Below are positions 20,641 to 28,199 of a DNA stretch of 64,000 nt, piece by piece; position 1 is the first letter of the stretch; each line of letters begins with the position of its first letter. Origin of the DNA: Lachnospiraceae bacterium (GTDB lineage: Bacteria; Bacillota; Clostridia; Lachnospirales; Lachnospiraceae); the NCBI GenBank assembly GCA_910575555.1, contig CAJTFX010000012.1:85367-149366 (forward strand), given 5' to 3'. Position numbers and translations under genes: made by a program. The notes beneath the pieces are model-generated. The model made no database searches. It was not told the DNA's origin and saw nothing but the letters and a program-made list of their open reading frames with translations.

Positions 20641-20703
20641 TATCAAGCTGAAATCCGAGCCGTTGCTCTTGGCTATCAGAACTAGCAGGGCGGAAGTAAT
20701 TTA
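20641..20703 (+). other. Possible compact RNA fold before the HD-GYP gene
   Basis: The 76-base gap can fold as a small three-way junction: closing stem TCCG/CGGA, arm AGC-CGTT-GCT, arm GCTA-TCAGAAC-TAGC, with the ribosome-binding site just after. I do not recognise a known riboswitch class. Short stems make this tentative. Confidence 0.3.
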
Positions 20704-20713
20704 GGAGTACAAT

Positions 20714-21742
20714 ATGAGAGAATATCCAGTATCAGAATTAACAGGAAATGAAATTTTGGCGAAACCTGTATGTAAGGAAAATGGAAGCGTGATTTTGGAA
20801 ATAGGGACTGCATTAAAAGTAAGTTACAAAGAATCACTGACTTCCCTGAATATCCAGAAAATATACGTAGAAGATCCTTTTGAAAAATATGAGAAAGTGA
20901 ACTTCTATTTTGAGCCGGAGATATTCCTGAAATTCGAAAATGATTTAAAAGCGATATTGTCTCAGCACATTTACAGAAAAGACAGCGGTTTGAGAAAACT
21001 GGAAAGTCTTGTAAAAGATCTGGTAACTGTATTTGAACGGACGGAGGAGGATCGAGTACTGGATATCAAAAACCGTACCTCTGACATGTATGAACATACT
21101 ATGTATATTACGATACTGGTTATGTTGTTGGGAAGAGAATATGGTTTTTCCAGAAAAAGAATGGAAGATGCTGTACTGGGATGTTTTCTTCACGATTTGG
21201 GTTACCGATACATAGACGTCAATTACCAGGATTATTCCTGCAGACAGATGAATACTGCTGAATTGTACGAATTAAAGAAGCATACGATTATGGGATTCAC
21301 AGCTTTAGAAAAAGAAATCTGGATTCCTGAGATTTCAAAACTGATGGTATTGTCACATCATGAACGGTTAGACGGCAGCGGATACCCGTTGAAACAGAAA
21401 AACAAAGAAAAAGAGTGCCGTATGATTCAGATTTGCGATGCTTTTGACTGTGCAGTCTCAGGAATGGAAACATCACAAAAAACCATTTTCCAGGCATTTG
21501 ACTTGATTTCTAATAAAGACAAGTTTGAAAACCGTATGGAAAAAATTCTGGAAAAGAAGATTGGAATATATCCTGCAGGAACAGTTGTAAAAACAGAAGA
21601 AGGGAAGAAGGCAGTTGTAATTTCTCAGACAGAAAATGCCCAGGCTCCGGTTATTCTGTATACCGGCGGAATGCAGGAAAATCATTTTGTTACAGAAAAT
21701 CTTAACAGGGAAAAAGCGCCTAAGATTATAAATATTATATAA
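20714..21742 (+). CDS. HD-GYP domain protein (putative cyclic di-GMP phosphodiesterase)
   Basis: 342 residues. The HD-GYP domain has HDLGYRYI (HD pair near residues 159-160), KKHTIMGF, and HHERLDGSGYP near residues 215-225, the complete metal and GYP signature. These phosphohydrolases usually degrade cyclic di-GMP. The N-terminal 100 residues resemble the DUF3391-like or unassigned head seen in such proteins. The C-terminal 80 residues lack a known domain. It lies in the same direction as the preceding gene. Confidence 0.88.
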   Translation: MREYPVSELTGNEILAKPVCKENGSVILEIGTALKVSYKESLTSLNIQKIYVEDPFEKYEKVNFYFEPEIFLKFENDLKAILSQHIYRKDSGLRKLESLVKDLVTVFERTEEDRVLDIKNRTSDMYEHTMYITILVMLLGREYGFSRKRMEDAVLGCFLHDLGYRYIDVNYQDYSCRQMNTAELYELKKHTIMGFTALEKEIWIPEISKLMVLSHHERLDGSGYPLKQKNKEKECRMIQICDAFDCAVSGMETSQKTIFQAFDLISNKDKFENRMEKILEKKIGIYPAGTVVKTEEGKKAVVISQTENAQAPVILYTGGMQENHFVTENLNREKAPKIINII

Positions 21743-21761
21743 AAGTAAACCGATAAAAAAA

Positions 21762-21790
21762 TTGAAAAACAGAATTGAATATTATATAAT
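21762..21790 (+). promoter_or_regulatory. Predicted promoter of the DUF3881 gene
   Basis: -35 TTGAAA (21762-21767) and -10 TATAAT (21785-21790), 17 bases apart, 38 bases before the predicted start. Confidence 0.7.
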
Positions 21791-21828
21791 GAACAAGTAA
21801 TATTGGTTTTGTGAAGGGAGGGGCAAAA

Positions 21829-22707
21829 TTGCACGGTTATCTGCGCAGTATTGGATTCAAAGATTTAAAGAAAAAAAATGAAATTGATTTGTTGATTCAG
21901 GATATTGTTGATCATCCTGATAAAAAAATTCTCACAGAGGATGAAGAAGGAAATATATTTGCAGAATTAACCAGAGAATTCAGTGAATTTACAGGAATTG
22001 CAGTTCGTGGATTTTATATAGATAATGAATTCCATGCAGAATATTATTATCCTTATTTTGCAGGAAGCGGAATTTCCACAGAAGAAAGGGTGGATATTCA
22101 GAAGCGTTCTGACAGGGAAGCTTATGCCGGTATCTGCGATGAAATGAGAATAGGAGTGACATTGATTTTTTATCTGCAGAATGCAGTGGAATATCTGCAG
22201 GAGCAGAGAACGAAAAACGGTAAACGAGTGCCAAGTAATACAACTATTTCTGCCTTGTCTGCCAGTGGTAAAATTGTTCTTCCGGTTTATAAGAATGAAA
22301 ATCAGATTAAAAGCGGAGAGAAGTACACCAACAACCGAAATCATTTAATGGCAGCAGCGCGGGACGGTGACGAGGACGCTATGGAAAGTCTGACTTTAGA
22401 AGACATTGACACTTATTCCATGATCTCACGGAGAATTATGACAGAGGACATCCTTTCAATTGTGGATACTTATTTTATGCCCTATGGAATTGAAAGCGAC
22501 CAGTACAGTATTATGGGTGAGATTCTGGACTTTTATACAATCGAGAATAAAAGCACCAGGGAAAAATCCTATGTCCTGACTCTGAACAGTAACCATCTTG
22601 TGTTTGACGTATGTATCAATCAGGCAGATTTACTGGGAGAGCCTGCTGTGGGCCGCAGATTTAAGGGGGCTATCTGGATGCAGGGACAGCTTAATTATCA
22701 GATGTAG
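21829..22707 (+). CDS. DUF3881 family protein
   Basis: 292 residues from the TTG at 21829 (start LHGYLRSIGFKDLKKKN), which has GGGAGGGG about six bases upstream; an in-frame GTG at 21811 lies before that site. The family is largely confined to Lachnospiraceae and is uncharacterized. No membrane span, signal peptide or catalytic motif is visible. Acidic, globular-looking; the C-terminus AVGRRFKGAIWMQGQLNYQ is typical of members. It helps place the organism taxonomically. Confidence 0.85.
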   Translation: MHGYLRSIGFKDLKKKNEIDLLIQDIVDHPDKKILTEDEEGNIFAELTREFSEFTGIAVRGFYIDNEFHAEYYYPYFAGSGISTEERVDIQKRSDREAYAGICDEMRIGVTLIFYLQNAVEYLQEQRTKNGKRVPSNTTISALSASGKIVLPVYKNENQIKSGEKYTNNRNHLMAAARDGDEDAMESLTLEDIDTYSMISRRIMTEDILSIVDTYFMPYGIESDQYSIMGEILDFYTIENKSTREKSYVLTLNSNHLVFDVCINQADLLGEPAVGRRFKGAIWMQGQLNYQM

Positions 22708-22743
22708 AATGGGACGATTTGCTGTAAGATTTAAAATATGGGA

Positions 22744-22772
22744 TTGACAAAATATTAAAAAGCATTTATAAT
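22744..22772 (+). promoter_or_regulatory. tRNA promoter
   Basis: -35 TTGACA (22744-22749), 17-base spacer, -10 TATAAT (22767-22772), 18 bases before the tRNA 5' end. Confidence 0.85.
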
Positions 22773-22790
22773 ATAATAGATTTTGTAATT

Positions 22791-22864
22791 GTCGCTATAG
22801 CTCAGCAGGATAGAGCGACCGCCTCCTAAGCGGTAGGCCGGAGGTTCGAATCCTCTTAGCGACG
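22791..22864 (+). tRNA. tRNA-Arg (anticodon CCT)
   Basis: Acceptor GTCGCTA pairs with TAGCGAC (22857-22863), discriminator G22864. D arm GCTC..GAGC, anticodon stem ACCGC/GCGGT with loop CTCCTAA (anticodon CCT at 22825-22827), T arm GGAGG/CCTCT with loop TTCGAAT. CCA is not encoded. Confidence 0.95.
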
Positions 22865-22874
22865 CTGAAAACTT

Positions 22875-22913
22875 CGCCGAAAACATTTGATTTTTCAAGG
22901 TTTTCGGCGTTTC
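22875..22913 (+). terminator. Terminator after tRNA-Arg
   Basis: Stem CGCCGAAAAC / GTTTTCGGCG (10 bp) followed by TTTCTC, ten bases after the tRNA. Confidence 0.85.
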
Positions 22914-23176
22914 TCATTAATTGGAGCAAAAATCATGCTAAAAAATCTGCTAATTGAAAAGAAAAAAGTTACTCGTTCAAAGAGCTTTTTTCTGGTGTTG
23001 CATAATCTCCGTACATTTGAAGATACCGCTGTCTGTTTATATAATGAAAATAAAAAAGAATGGCGATATATATGGAGAGAAAAGAGAAATCATTTGTATG
23101 TGAATAGTGAGGAACGGAGCATTTTTTTATGGATAATTTGTTAATGTGGAGTAGCTTATAATCTGGAGGAAATCAT
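22914..23176. other. Spacer at the core/accessory boundary, no clear gene
   Basis: Between the tRNA terminator and the YbaK gene. A weak open frame exists but shows no recognisable domain. This point, just 3' of a tRNA, is where conserved core genes give way to accessory genes; I found no repeated tRNA 3' end within the window that would mark an integrated element. Confidence 0.4.
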
Positions 23177-23644
23177 ATGTCTATTGAAAAAGTAAGAGAA
23201 TATTTCAAAACAAAGGGGATTGACGGAAGAATACAGGAATTTGAAATTTCGAGTGCAACCGTACCCCTTGCTGCTAAGGCTTTACACTGCGAGGAAAGCC
23301 ATATAGCAAAAACGCTGTCATTCCACATAGGAGAAAAGGTAATACTGATTGTTGCTGCGGGCGATGCTAAGATTGATAATGCAAAGTATAAAGCTCAGTT
23401 CGGAATGAAAGCAAAAATGCTGTCTTTTGATGAAGCAGAGCCTTTGGTCGGACACGCCGTTGGAGGTATCTGCCCCTTTGCCGTAAATGAGGGTGTGGAA
23501 ATATATTTAGATATATCCCTCAAACGCTTCAGCACCGTATTTCCGGCGTGTGGTAGTTCCAATAGTGCCATCGAGCTTTCACTACAAGAATTAGAAGAAT
23601 ATTCTGGTTTTATAAAGTGGATTGATGTCTGCAAAATAGTGTGA
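23177..23644 (+). CDS. YbaK/EbsC family aminoacyl-tRNA deacylase
   Basis: 155-residue single-domain trans-editing protein related to the INS domain of ProRS, which hydrolyses mischarged tRNA. Family marks: HIAKTLSFHIGEKVILIVAAGDAKIDNAKYKAQFG (lysine-bearing pocket near residue 45) and VGGICPFAV near residues 95-103, with the conserved GG and P. Preceded by GGAGG nine bases before the ATG. Which tRNA it edits (Pro, Cys-Pro or other) is not settled by sequence. A mobile inverted repeat right after it may act as its terminator. Confidence 0.9.
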   Translation: MSIEKVREYFKTKGIDGRIQEFEISSATVPLAAKALHCEESHIAKTLSFHIGEKVILIVAAGDAKIDNAKYKAQFGMKAKMLSFDEAEPLVGHAVGGICPFAVNEGVEIYLDISLKRFSTVFPACGSSNSAIELSLQELEEYSGFIKWIDVCKIV

Positions 23645-23654
23645 TAAAAAGAAA

Positions 23655-23752
23655 GGGGCTGTCGCATTAAGAAGTAAATATACAAGATATACTGTTTTGT
23701 AAATAGAACTTATACCATATCTTGTAATTGTATTTCTTAATGCGACAGCCCC
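23655..23752. mobile_element. MITE-like inverted repeat, family 1, copy 1
   Basis: 98-bp near-palindrome with ends GGGGCTGTCGCATTAAGAA / TTCTTAATGCGACAGCCCC and inner arms around ACAAGATAT. Related copies occur at 59660-59757 and (one end only) 62309-62357. Too short to encode a transposase, so probably mobilised in trans. Confidence 0.85.
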
Positions 23753-23801
23753 TCTCTTTCATCACATAGACGACTTGAAGAACTCTCGAAATGTGTTTCG
23801 A

Positions 23802-24173
23802 CTATTTTGGGGATGTGTGTTCTATTCCATGGCGGTAAAAATCAATTTTATCGTCAAGTTTTGCCATGTGTTCCTGCAATACCTTTATCTGCTCATTAAG
23901 GGATTCACGATGCACGGTCAGCATTTCCATTCTCTCATTAAAGGTAAGGTCGCCTTTCGTCCGCAGTTCGGCATAATGCTGTATTTCTTTAATCGGCATA
24001 CCCGTGTCTTTCAGACGCTTAATAAATTCAATCCATGCAAGGTCTTTGTCCGAATAACAGCGGCGGTTACCGGAATTGCGTTTCGGCGTAATCAGATTTT
24101 CATGCTCGTAATAACGCAGGGTATGTATTCCTAAATTTGTCAGCCTTGAAAATTCCCCTATGGAATATTCCAA
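23802..24173 (-). CDS. MerR family transcriptional regulator (AdhR/YfmP-like)
   Basis: About 123 residues from a TTG at 24173: winged helix LEYSIGEFSRLTNLGIHTLRYYEHENL in pattern, wing NRRCYSDKDLAWIEFIKRLKDTGMPIKEIQHYAELRTKGD, and a C-terminal dimerization coiled coil (TVHRESLNEQIKVLQEHMAKLDDKIDFYRHGIE). Members of this group sense electrophiles or aldehydes and lie next to oxidoreductases; a damaged nitroreductase lies 400 bases away. The frame is open further upstream, but that part belongs to a truncated helix-turn-helix gene. No ribosome-binding site precedes the TTG, so expression may be impaired. Confidence 0.75.
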   Translation of the reverse strand: MEYSIGEFSRLTNLGIHTLRYYEHENLITPKRNSGNRRCYSDKDLAWIEFIKRLKDTGMPIKEIQHYAELRTKGDLTFNERMEMLTVHRESLNEQIKVLQEHMAKLDDKIDFYRHGIEHTSPK

Positions 24174-24199
24174 AAAGGTTGAAATAAGCTTTGCTGTAA

Positions 24200-24325
24200 T
24201 GAAAAAAGGAAAGCAGAGGAGCTTATACCTCTGTTTGTTTCTTTGCTGTTCACGGGCATCTTGTATTGCCTGCCCCAATTCGGGAAAGTCAAAGTTTTTA
24301 GCATCATTGCTCAATTTTCTCACCA
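24200..24325 (-). pseudogene. 5' fragment of a conjugative-element helix-turn-helix gene
   Basis: The minus strand reads VRKLSNDAKNFDFPELGQAIQDAREQQ, which matches the N-terminus of Cro/CI-type regulators carried by Tn916-like elements, where this would continue into the helix-turn-helix. Here it ends at RNKQRYKLLCFPFF and then runs into the MerR frame. A hairpin (AGAGG...CCTCT plus T-run, near 24200-24235) follows. Family assignment is from recalled pattern, not a search. Confidence 0.45.
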
Positions 24326-24346
24326 CCAGTACAATTAGATTTATAT

Positions 24347-24424
24347 GAAAGCCTTTGGCTTTCATAGTTTGGATGGCCATGCGGCCTGTCGCACGGCAGG
24401 CTGAACAAAATGAGGGTTACTATA
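24347..24424 (+). repeat. 78-nt structured repeat, copy B
   Basis: Second copy of the element at 14391-14468. Starts GAAAGCCTTTGGCTTTC (first hairpin perfect), then GGATGGCCATGCGGCC, then GCCTGTC-GCAC-GGCAGGC (third stem fully paired with one G-U). It lies in the accessory zone just outside the 5' end of the helix-turn-helix fragment. Confidence 0.7.
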
Positions 24425-24554
24425 TATTGTACAGAAATGAGAGATATAATTTCCTGTTTGCAGAGATTAGTTTTTACTTTTGAGATTTGCTGCAAGTTGG
24501 TGGAGTATTTGCTGTATCTAAATAAACACTACCCCATCACACATAGCATCTAAG

Positions 24555-25043
24555 ATTGGGGCGAGGTATTCTGTTCGTGATTACATGAGCAAAAAGGTAG
24601 AGCAGGAAAAGTTGGAAAAAATATTATTAGCTGCTCATGTTGCACCTACCGCAGCAAATTTACAGCCTGTTCGTCTTATCGTTGTCCAAGAGGAAGAGGG
24701 CTTAAATAAAATCAGAAAGGCGGCAAACATTTATGAAGCGCCTCTGGCAATCATTATTTGTTCTGAACATATCAAAGCATGGACTCGTCCATTTGATGGA
24801 AAACAGACTGTCGATATAGATGCGTCAATTCTTACAGACCACATGATGATAGAAGCAACTGAGTTGGGGTTAGGGTCTGTATGGGTATGCTATTTTAAGC
24901 CCGATGTTATCAGACAGGAGTTTAGGCTTCCAGATACCCTGGAGCCAATCAATATTTTAGCAATAGGATATGCAAATGGAAATCCCTCTGACCCAGAAAG
25001 GCATCAGTCGCAGCGTATTCCTTTCAATGAGTTAGTTCATTAG
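24555..25043 (+). pseudogene. Nitroreductase family gene lacking its own start
   Basis: FMN-dependent nitroreductase fold: ARYSVRDY, KLEKILLAAHVAPTAANLQPVRL and GLGSVWVCYFKPDVIRQEFRLPDTLEPINILAIGYANG are the usual motifs, and the C-terminus appears complete. The conserved RYSVRDY motif is encoded before the first ATG (24585), and the frame upstream reaches a stop with no ATG, GTG or TTG. Thus the first eight or so codons and the promoter have been lost; initiation at ATG 24585 would give a 152-residue protein without an FMN-contact arginine. Probably inactive. Confidence 0.7.
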
Positions 25044-25271
25044 ATTATGGAATCAGACACGGTATTCCAAGCAATCCAGAATACACGGTTATATCCTGTC
25101 TGGGTACATACGTTTCACCCGGTTACACTAGACGGCATTAGTTGAGAATATAGGAAAATTACTGGATAATCTTGGGTTTGTTTCATAGCTTTTATTCCGC
25201 AATTTTTTACAATTCAAATTTTGTGCTTATTATTATGATATAAGCACGAAATTTGAAAGGAAGTGCTGAGA
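25044..25271 (+). promoter_or_regulatory. Spacer with an 18-bp dyad before the cupin fragment
   Basis: No gene seen. A long inverted repeat at 25212-25257 (ATTCAAATTT-GTGCTTAT against ATAAGCAC-AAATTTGAA) sits immediately before a ribosome-binding site GAAAGGAAGTG. It looks like an operator for a regulator of the following (now broken) gene. Confidence 0.5.
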
Positions 25272-25346
25272 ATGGATTATAAAAATCTGTTTGAAAAATT
25301 CAATGAGGGAGGAAAGCTGCTTTTGCCAGATACTGCGGTTGACTTA
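25272..25346 (+). pseudogene. 5' fragment, probably of a cupin-domain gene
   Basis: MDYKNLFEKFNEGGKLLLPD is a plausible start of a small cupin protein, with a good ribosome-binding site. After about 25 codons the sequence becomes the reverse complement of an AraC gene, so a deletion joined the two. The cupin assignment rests on recall of similar N-termini. Confidence 0.4.
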
Positions 25347-25691
25347 GTTTTGAAGTTGCAACTGATGCGGTGTAAGCCCCACTTCTGCCTTAAAACTTCG
25401 GATAAAATAGTATTTACTGATAAATGCGTTTTGTTCCATTTCTTCAATACTAATTTTGCACTCTGGATATAATTCCAACTGCTTTTTTAAGTGGTTGATA
25501 AATGGATTTTTGCTTTCAGAGTGCCAATCTGTATAGGCGGTAATTGAGTTTAAACAATTCAAGGTGTAGCTGCTATGTGCTGAAATGCTATGTGGCATAT
25601 ATGGGCAGATGAGAAAAGTTTGATTTTTTTCATAAAAGGATACTTTATCATCCGCAGTTAGCAGAATTGAGCCGTCTAATACAATACCCAT
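25344..25691 (-). pseudogene. AraC family regulator fragment, both ends missing
   Basis: Minus-strand reading shows the end of a cupin-type sensor domain (VLDGSILLTADDKVSFYEKNQTFLICPYMPHSI) and the first part of an AraC helix-turn-helix (ISKYYFIRSFKAEVGLTPHQLQLQ). The second recognition half is absent, cut at about 25345, and a stop lies right before the ATG at 25691, so the N-terminus is also lost. It cannot bind DNA normally. Confidence 0.65.
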
Positions 25692-25768
25692 TTATAGCGT
25701 ATGTTATTTATTGCCATAAGTTATATTTCCTAAATTATTTTATGCGTCTGCCAGATACCATGAGTTAT

Positions 25769-26098
25769 TTAATCACTGAGATTTTCATCTCCCCATTGTT
25801 TCATATGCTCAAAGACGGGAATGAAGCTTTTCCCCAAGTCAGTAAGGTTATATTCCACATGAGGAGGGACTTCTTTGTAATCATGGCGGGTAATAAATCC
25901 GTCTGCTTCCAATTCCCGAAGCTGCTTTGTCAGGCTCGATTCCGTAATATCGCCGATATGCCTGCGAAGCTCCCCGAAGCGGTGTATATCCCGAAAAGCG
26001 ATGTAATAAATGATTTCAATTTTCCATTTACCGCCTAAAATTTTTTGTATGGTAGAAACTGTTTTGCAGCGTTCAACAGCCAATGTACTTTTTTTCAT
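25769..26098 (-). CDS. HxlR family transcriptional regulator
   Basis: 109-residue winged-helix regulator from the ATG at 26098, which has AAAGGAG eight bases upstream. Typical sequence: ILGGKWKIEIIYYIAFRDIHRFGELRRHIGDITESSLTKQLRELEADGFITRHDYKEVPPHVEYNLTDLGKSF in pattern. HxlR proteins respond to redox or reactive aldehyde stress and commonly sit beside oxidoreductases. Divergent from the radical SAM genes. An in-frame start 23 codons earlier is possible but unlike the family. Confidence 0.9.
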   Translation of the reverse strand: MKKSTLAVERCKTVSTIQKILGGKWKIEIIYYIAFRDIHRFGELRRHIGDITESSLTKQLRELEADGFITRHDYKEVPPHVEYNLTDLGKSFIPVFEHMKQWGDENLSD

Positions 26099-26229
26099 TC
26101 CTGCTACTCCTTTCTGGAGCAGTATAACATACATTTCCTCATAAATCAATGTACCGATTATGTACATGTACTACAAAAAAGTACAGTACTTGTAAAATAA
26201 TTGTACAAAAGTATAATTAGTATAAATTA

Positions 26230-26340
26230 CAGAAAACACCCTGCGGGTATACCTGCATGCACAGGAAACAATGCAGGTATAAGGAAACACCCTGCGGGTA
26301 TACCATTTATTGCGAAAAACACGCCAACAATAAGGAAAGG
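26230..26340 (+). repeat. 51-bp tandem repeats before radical SAM gene 1
   Basis: Two units, each with the constant part AAACACCCTGCGGGTATACC and a variable 31-base part ending in ATAAGG. Each variable part contains its own inverted repeat (CCTGCAT/ATGCAGG in unit 1; TTATTG/CAATAA in unit 2). They are in frame with the gene that follows, reading KHPAGIP..., but a strong ribosome-binding site after them suggests they are untranslated leader. Confidence 0.8.
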
Positions 26341-26350
26341 AGATGTGTTT

Positions 26351-27250
26351 ATGCACTACACAGGAACAATTTGGCGGCCTCCGTATGAAGCGGCATCACT
26401 TTTGTTAGAGGTAACGGCAGGCTGTACGCATCATAAATGCAAGTTTTGTACCTTGTATCATGATTTGCCGTTTAAATTCAGAATGTCCCCTCTGGAGGAT
26501 ATTGAGTGTGATTTGCGGGAGGTTAAAAGAGCAATGAAAGGCTGCAGCAGCGGGCATATTAACCGAGTGTTTCTAACAGGGGCTAACCCATTCGTTTTGT
26601 CCTATGACAAATTGGCTGCGATTGCAGAGCTAATCCATAAATATCTCCCGTCCGTTCAGTCTATCGGTTCGTTTGCAAGGATTACTGATGTTACCCCAAA
26701 AACCGATGAAGAACTTGCCAGACTGCGGGCTATGGGATATGACAGTTTGACAATAGGAATAGAAACGGGCGATGATGAAGCCCTGCGATTTATGAATAAG
26801 GGATATACTTCGGCAGACATCATAAAGCAATGCCAGAGATTAGACGCAGCGGATATTCATTACAGTTTCTTTTATTTGGTAAGTATTTCTGGGGCAGGTC
26901 GTGGAGAAATTGGAGCAAAATTAACGGCGGATATATGCAATCAGATACATCCTACGCTCATCGGAGCAAATATGCTTACGATTTATCCCGATTCAGAGCT
27001 TTATGCGGAAATACAGCATGGGAACTGGCATGAGGAGGGCGAACTTGAAAAATACAAAGAGGTACGTACACTCATTGAAAATTTACAGATACCTACCGTT
27101 TTTGCAGCAATGGGAGCATCCAATGCGTACCAGTTTCATGGACAACTGCCGAAAGACAAGAAAAAGCTGTTGGTATTTCTCGACGAAATCATAGGAAATG
27201 TCAGCGAAGAAGAATTACAGCGGTATAGAAAGAGTGTTCATCATCTGTAA
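26351..27250 (+). CDS. Radical SAM protein
   Basis: 299 residues from the ATG at 26351 (AAAGGAG eight bases before). The [4Fe-4S]-binding motif is CTHHKCKFC (CxxxCxxC) near residues 25-33, followed by a TIM-barrel core with VFLTGANPFVLSYDKL and LTIGIETGDDEALRFMNKGYT. The family (start MHYTG..WRPPYEA) is common in Clostridia; its reaction is not established as far as I know. It is followed by a broken paralogue that shares the same repeat-bearing leader, showing that leader and gene were duplicated together. Confidence 0.9.
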   Translation: MHYTGTIWRPPYEAASLLLEVTAGCTHHKCKFCTLYHDLPFKFRMSPLEDIECDLREVKRAMKGCSSGHINRVFLTGANPFVLSYDKLAAIAELIHKYLPSVQSIGSFARITDVTPKTDEELARLRAMGYDSLTIGIETGDDEALRFMNKGYTSADIIKQCQRLDAADIHYSFFYLVSISGAGRGEIGAKLTADICNQIHPTLIGANMLTIYPDSELYAEIQHGNWHEEGELEKYKEVRTLIENLQIPTVFAAMGASNAYQFHGQLPKDKKKLLVFLDEIIGNVSEEELQRYRKSVHHL

Positions 27251-27360
27251 ATGAAACACCCTGAGGATATACCATTATGTGTAGAAAACTACACAAGAAT
27301 AAGGAAGCACCCTGCGGGTATACCATTATGTGTAGAAAACTACACAAGAATAAGGAAAGG
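27251..27360 (+). repeat. 51-bp tandem repeats before radical SAM gene 2
   Basis: Two further units of the same family. Their variable parts are identical to each other (hairpin TGTGTAG/CTACACA plus outer TTAT/ATAA) but differ from those before gene 1. In-frame reading is KHPAGIPLCVENYTRIR, repeated. Ends at AAAGGAGG, the ribosome-binding site of the next gene. Confidence 0.8.
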
Positions 27361-27370
27361 AGGGGCAATC

Positions 27371-27691
27371 ATGCACTTTACAGGCAGAACTTGGCGACCA
27401 CCGTATGAAGCACATTCAGTCATCATACAAGCTACCTCTGGCTGCACCTATAATAAATGCAAGTTTTGCAGCCTGTATAAAAACGAGTGCTTCAGAATGT
27501 CGCCTATGGAAGAATTTGAGGAGGATTTAGCAGAGATAAAAAGTTATCAGCCAAATGCCCGAAGAATTTTCTGGACGGGAGCTAACCCTTTTGCAATGAG
27601 CTATGAAAATCTTAAGCTGCGGGCGTTGACGGTAAGGGACTATTTGATTAAATGTCAGACAATGGTTATGTTTGCAAGCATCCGTGGATAG
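27371..27691 (+). pseudogene. Radical SAM paralogue, truncated
   Basis: Starts MHFTGRTWRPPYEAHSVII, has the cluster motif CTYNKCKFC, and is clearly homologous to the preceding gene through TGANPFAMSYENLK. It stops after 106 residues (MVMFASIRG), about one third of the expected length. An inverted-repeat element begins 37 bases later, so insertion and deletion probably removed the rest. The iron-sulfur motif remains, but the barrel is incomplete. Confidence 0.85.
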
Positions 27692-27727
27692 GTTACAATA
27701 AACTGGACAGATTTTTTAAGGTCATAT

Positions 27728-27915
27728 AATATTACTCCGGCGGTTAAATATCGACGTTTTTACTTGCTTAAATTTCTATTTGCCGCGTTGTGCCTGATAA
27801 AGCGGGGCAGACTCTCATCAATCGTTGTAGCATTCGCTACAACTCATTCTTCTGCCTTGCAGATGAAAATTTATTCTGCGTAAAATTCGTCGACATTTAA
27901 CCGCCGGAGTAATAT
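27728..27915. mobile_element. MITE-like element, family 2, copy 1
   Basis: 188 bp with terminal inverted repeats ATATTACTCCGGCGGTTAAA / TTTAACCGCCGGAGTAATAT and the inner TCGACG/CGTCGA. The same ends occur at 40502-40577 with most of the interior deleted. No reading frame of its own. It lies immediately before an IS3-type orfA, which could belong to the same or a neighbouring insertion. Confidence 0.8.
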
Positions 27916-27943
27916 AAAACCAATAAGCAAAGGAGCAGCCAAT

Positions 27944-28198
27944 ATGACCGAAACAAAACAAAAAAGAAAACCTCGTAAATACACAGATGAATTTAAGCAG
28001 CAGCTGGTAGATTTATACCATTCTGTCAAACGCAGATGTGATATCTGCCGGGAATATGATATCGTCCATTCCCTGTTTGACAAATGGGTAAAACAGGCGA
28101 TAAATTACGGCTCATTCCATGAGAAAGACAACCGTACACCAGAGCATCAAGAACTGTTAAAACTCCGCAAGGAAAACCAGCAGCTTAAAGTTGTCTAA
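27944..28198 (+). pseudogene. IS3-family transposase OrfA (IS without OrfB)
   Basis: 84 residues: KQKRKPRKYTDEFKQQLVDLYHS, helix-turn-helix CDICREYDIVHSLFDKWVKQA and the leucine-zipper start HQELLKLRKENQQLKVV, typical of IS3 OrfA. OrfB (the DDE enzyme) is absent; the sequence switches directly into a conjugative-element sigma-factor remnant. Thus the insertion sequence is a remnant and not autonomous. Confidence 0.85.
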
Positions 28199-28199
28199 A

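Noticed and set aside
20641..20703. Cyclic di-GMP riboswitch before the HD-GYP gene
   Set aside because: Too short and lacks the GEMM-I or class II consensus; kept only as a tentative unassigned fold.
22791..22864. tRNA-Arg as an attachment site of an integrated element
   Set aside because: No integrase nearby and no repeated tRNA 3' end noticed downstream in the window.
22887..23144. 85-codon frame between tRNA-Arg and the YbaK gene
   Set aside because: Starts within the tRNA terminator; an internal ATG at 22935 has a weak site but the product shows no domain. Not enough support.
26230..27360. Regularly spaced repeats suggesting a CRISPR array
   Set aside because: Only two units per block, two variable parts are identical, each variable part is itself an inverted repeat, and no cas gene is near.
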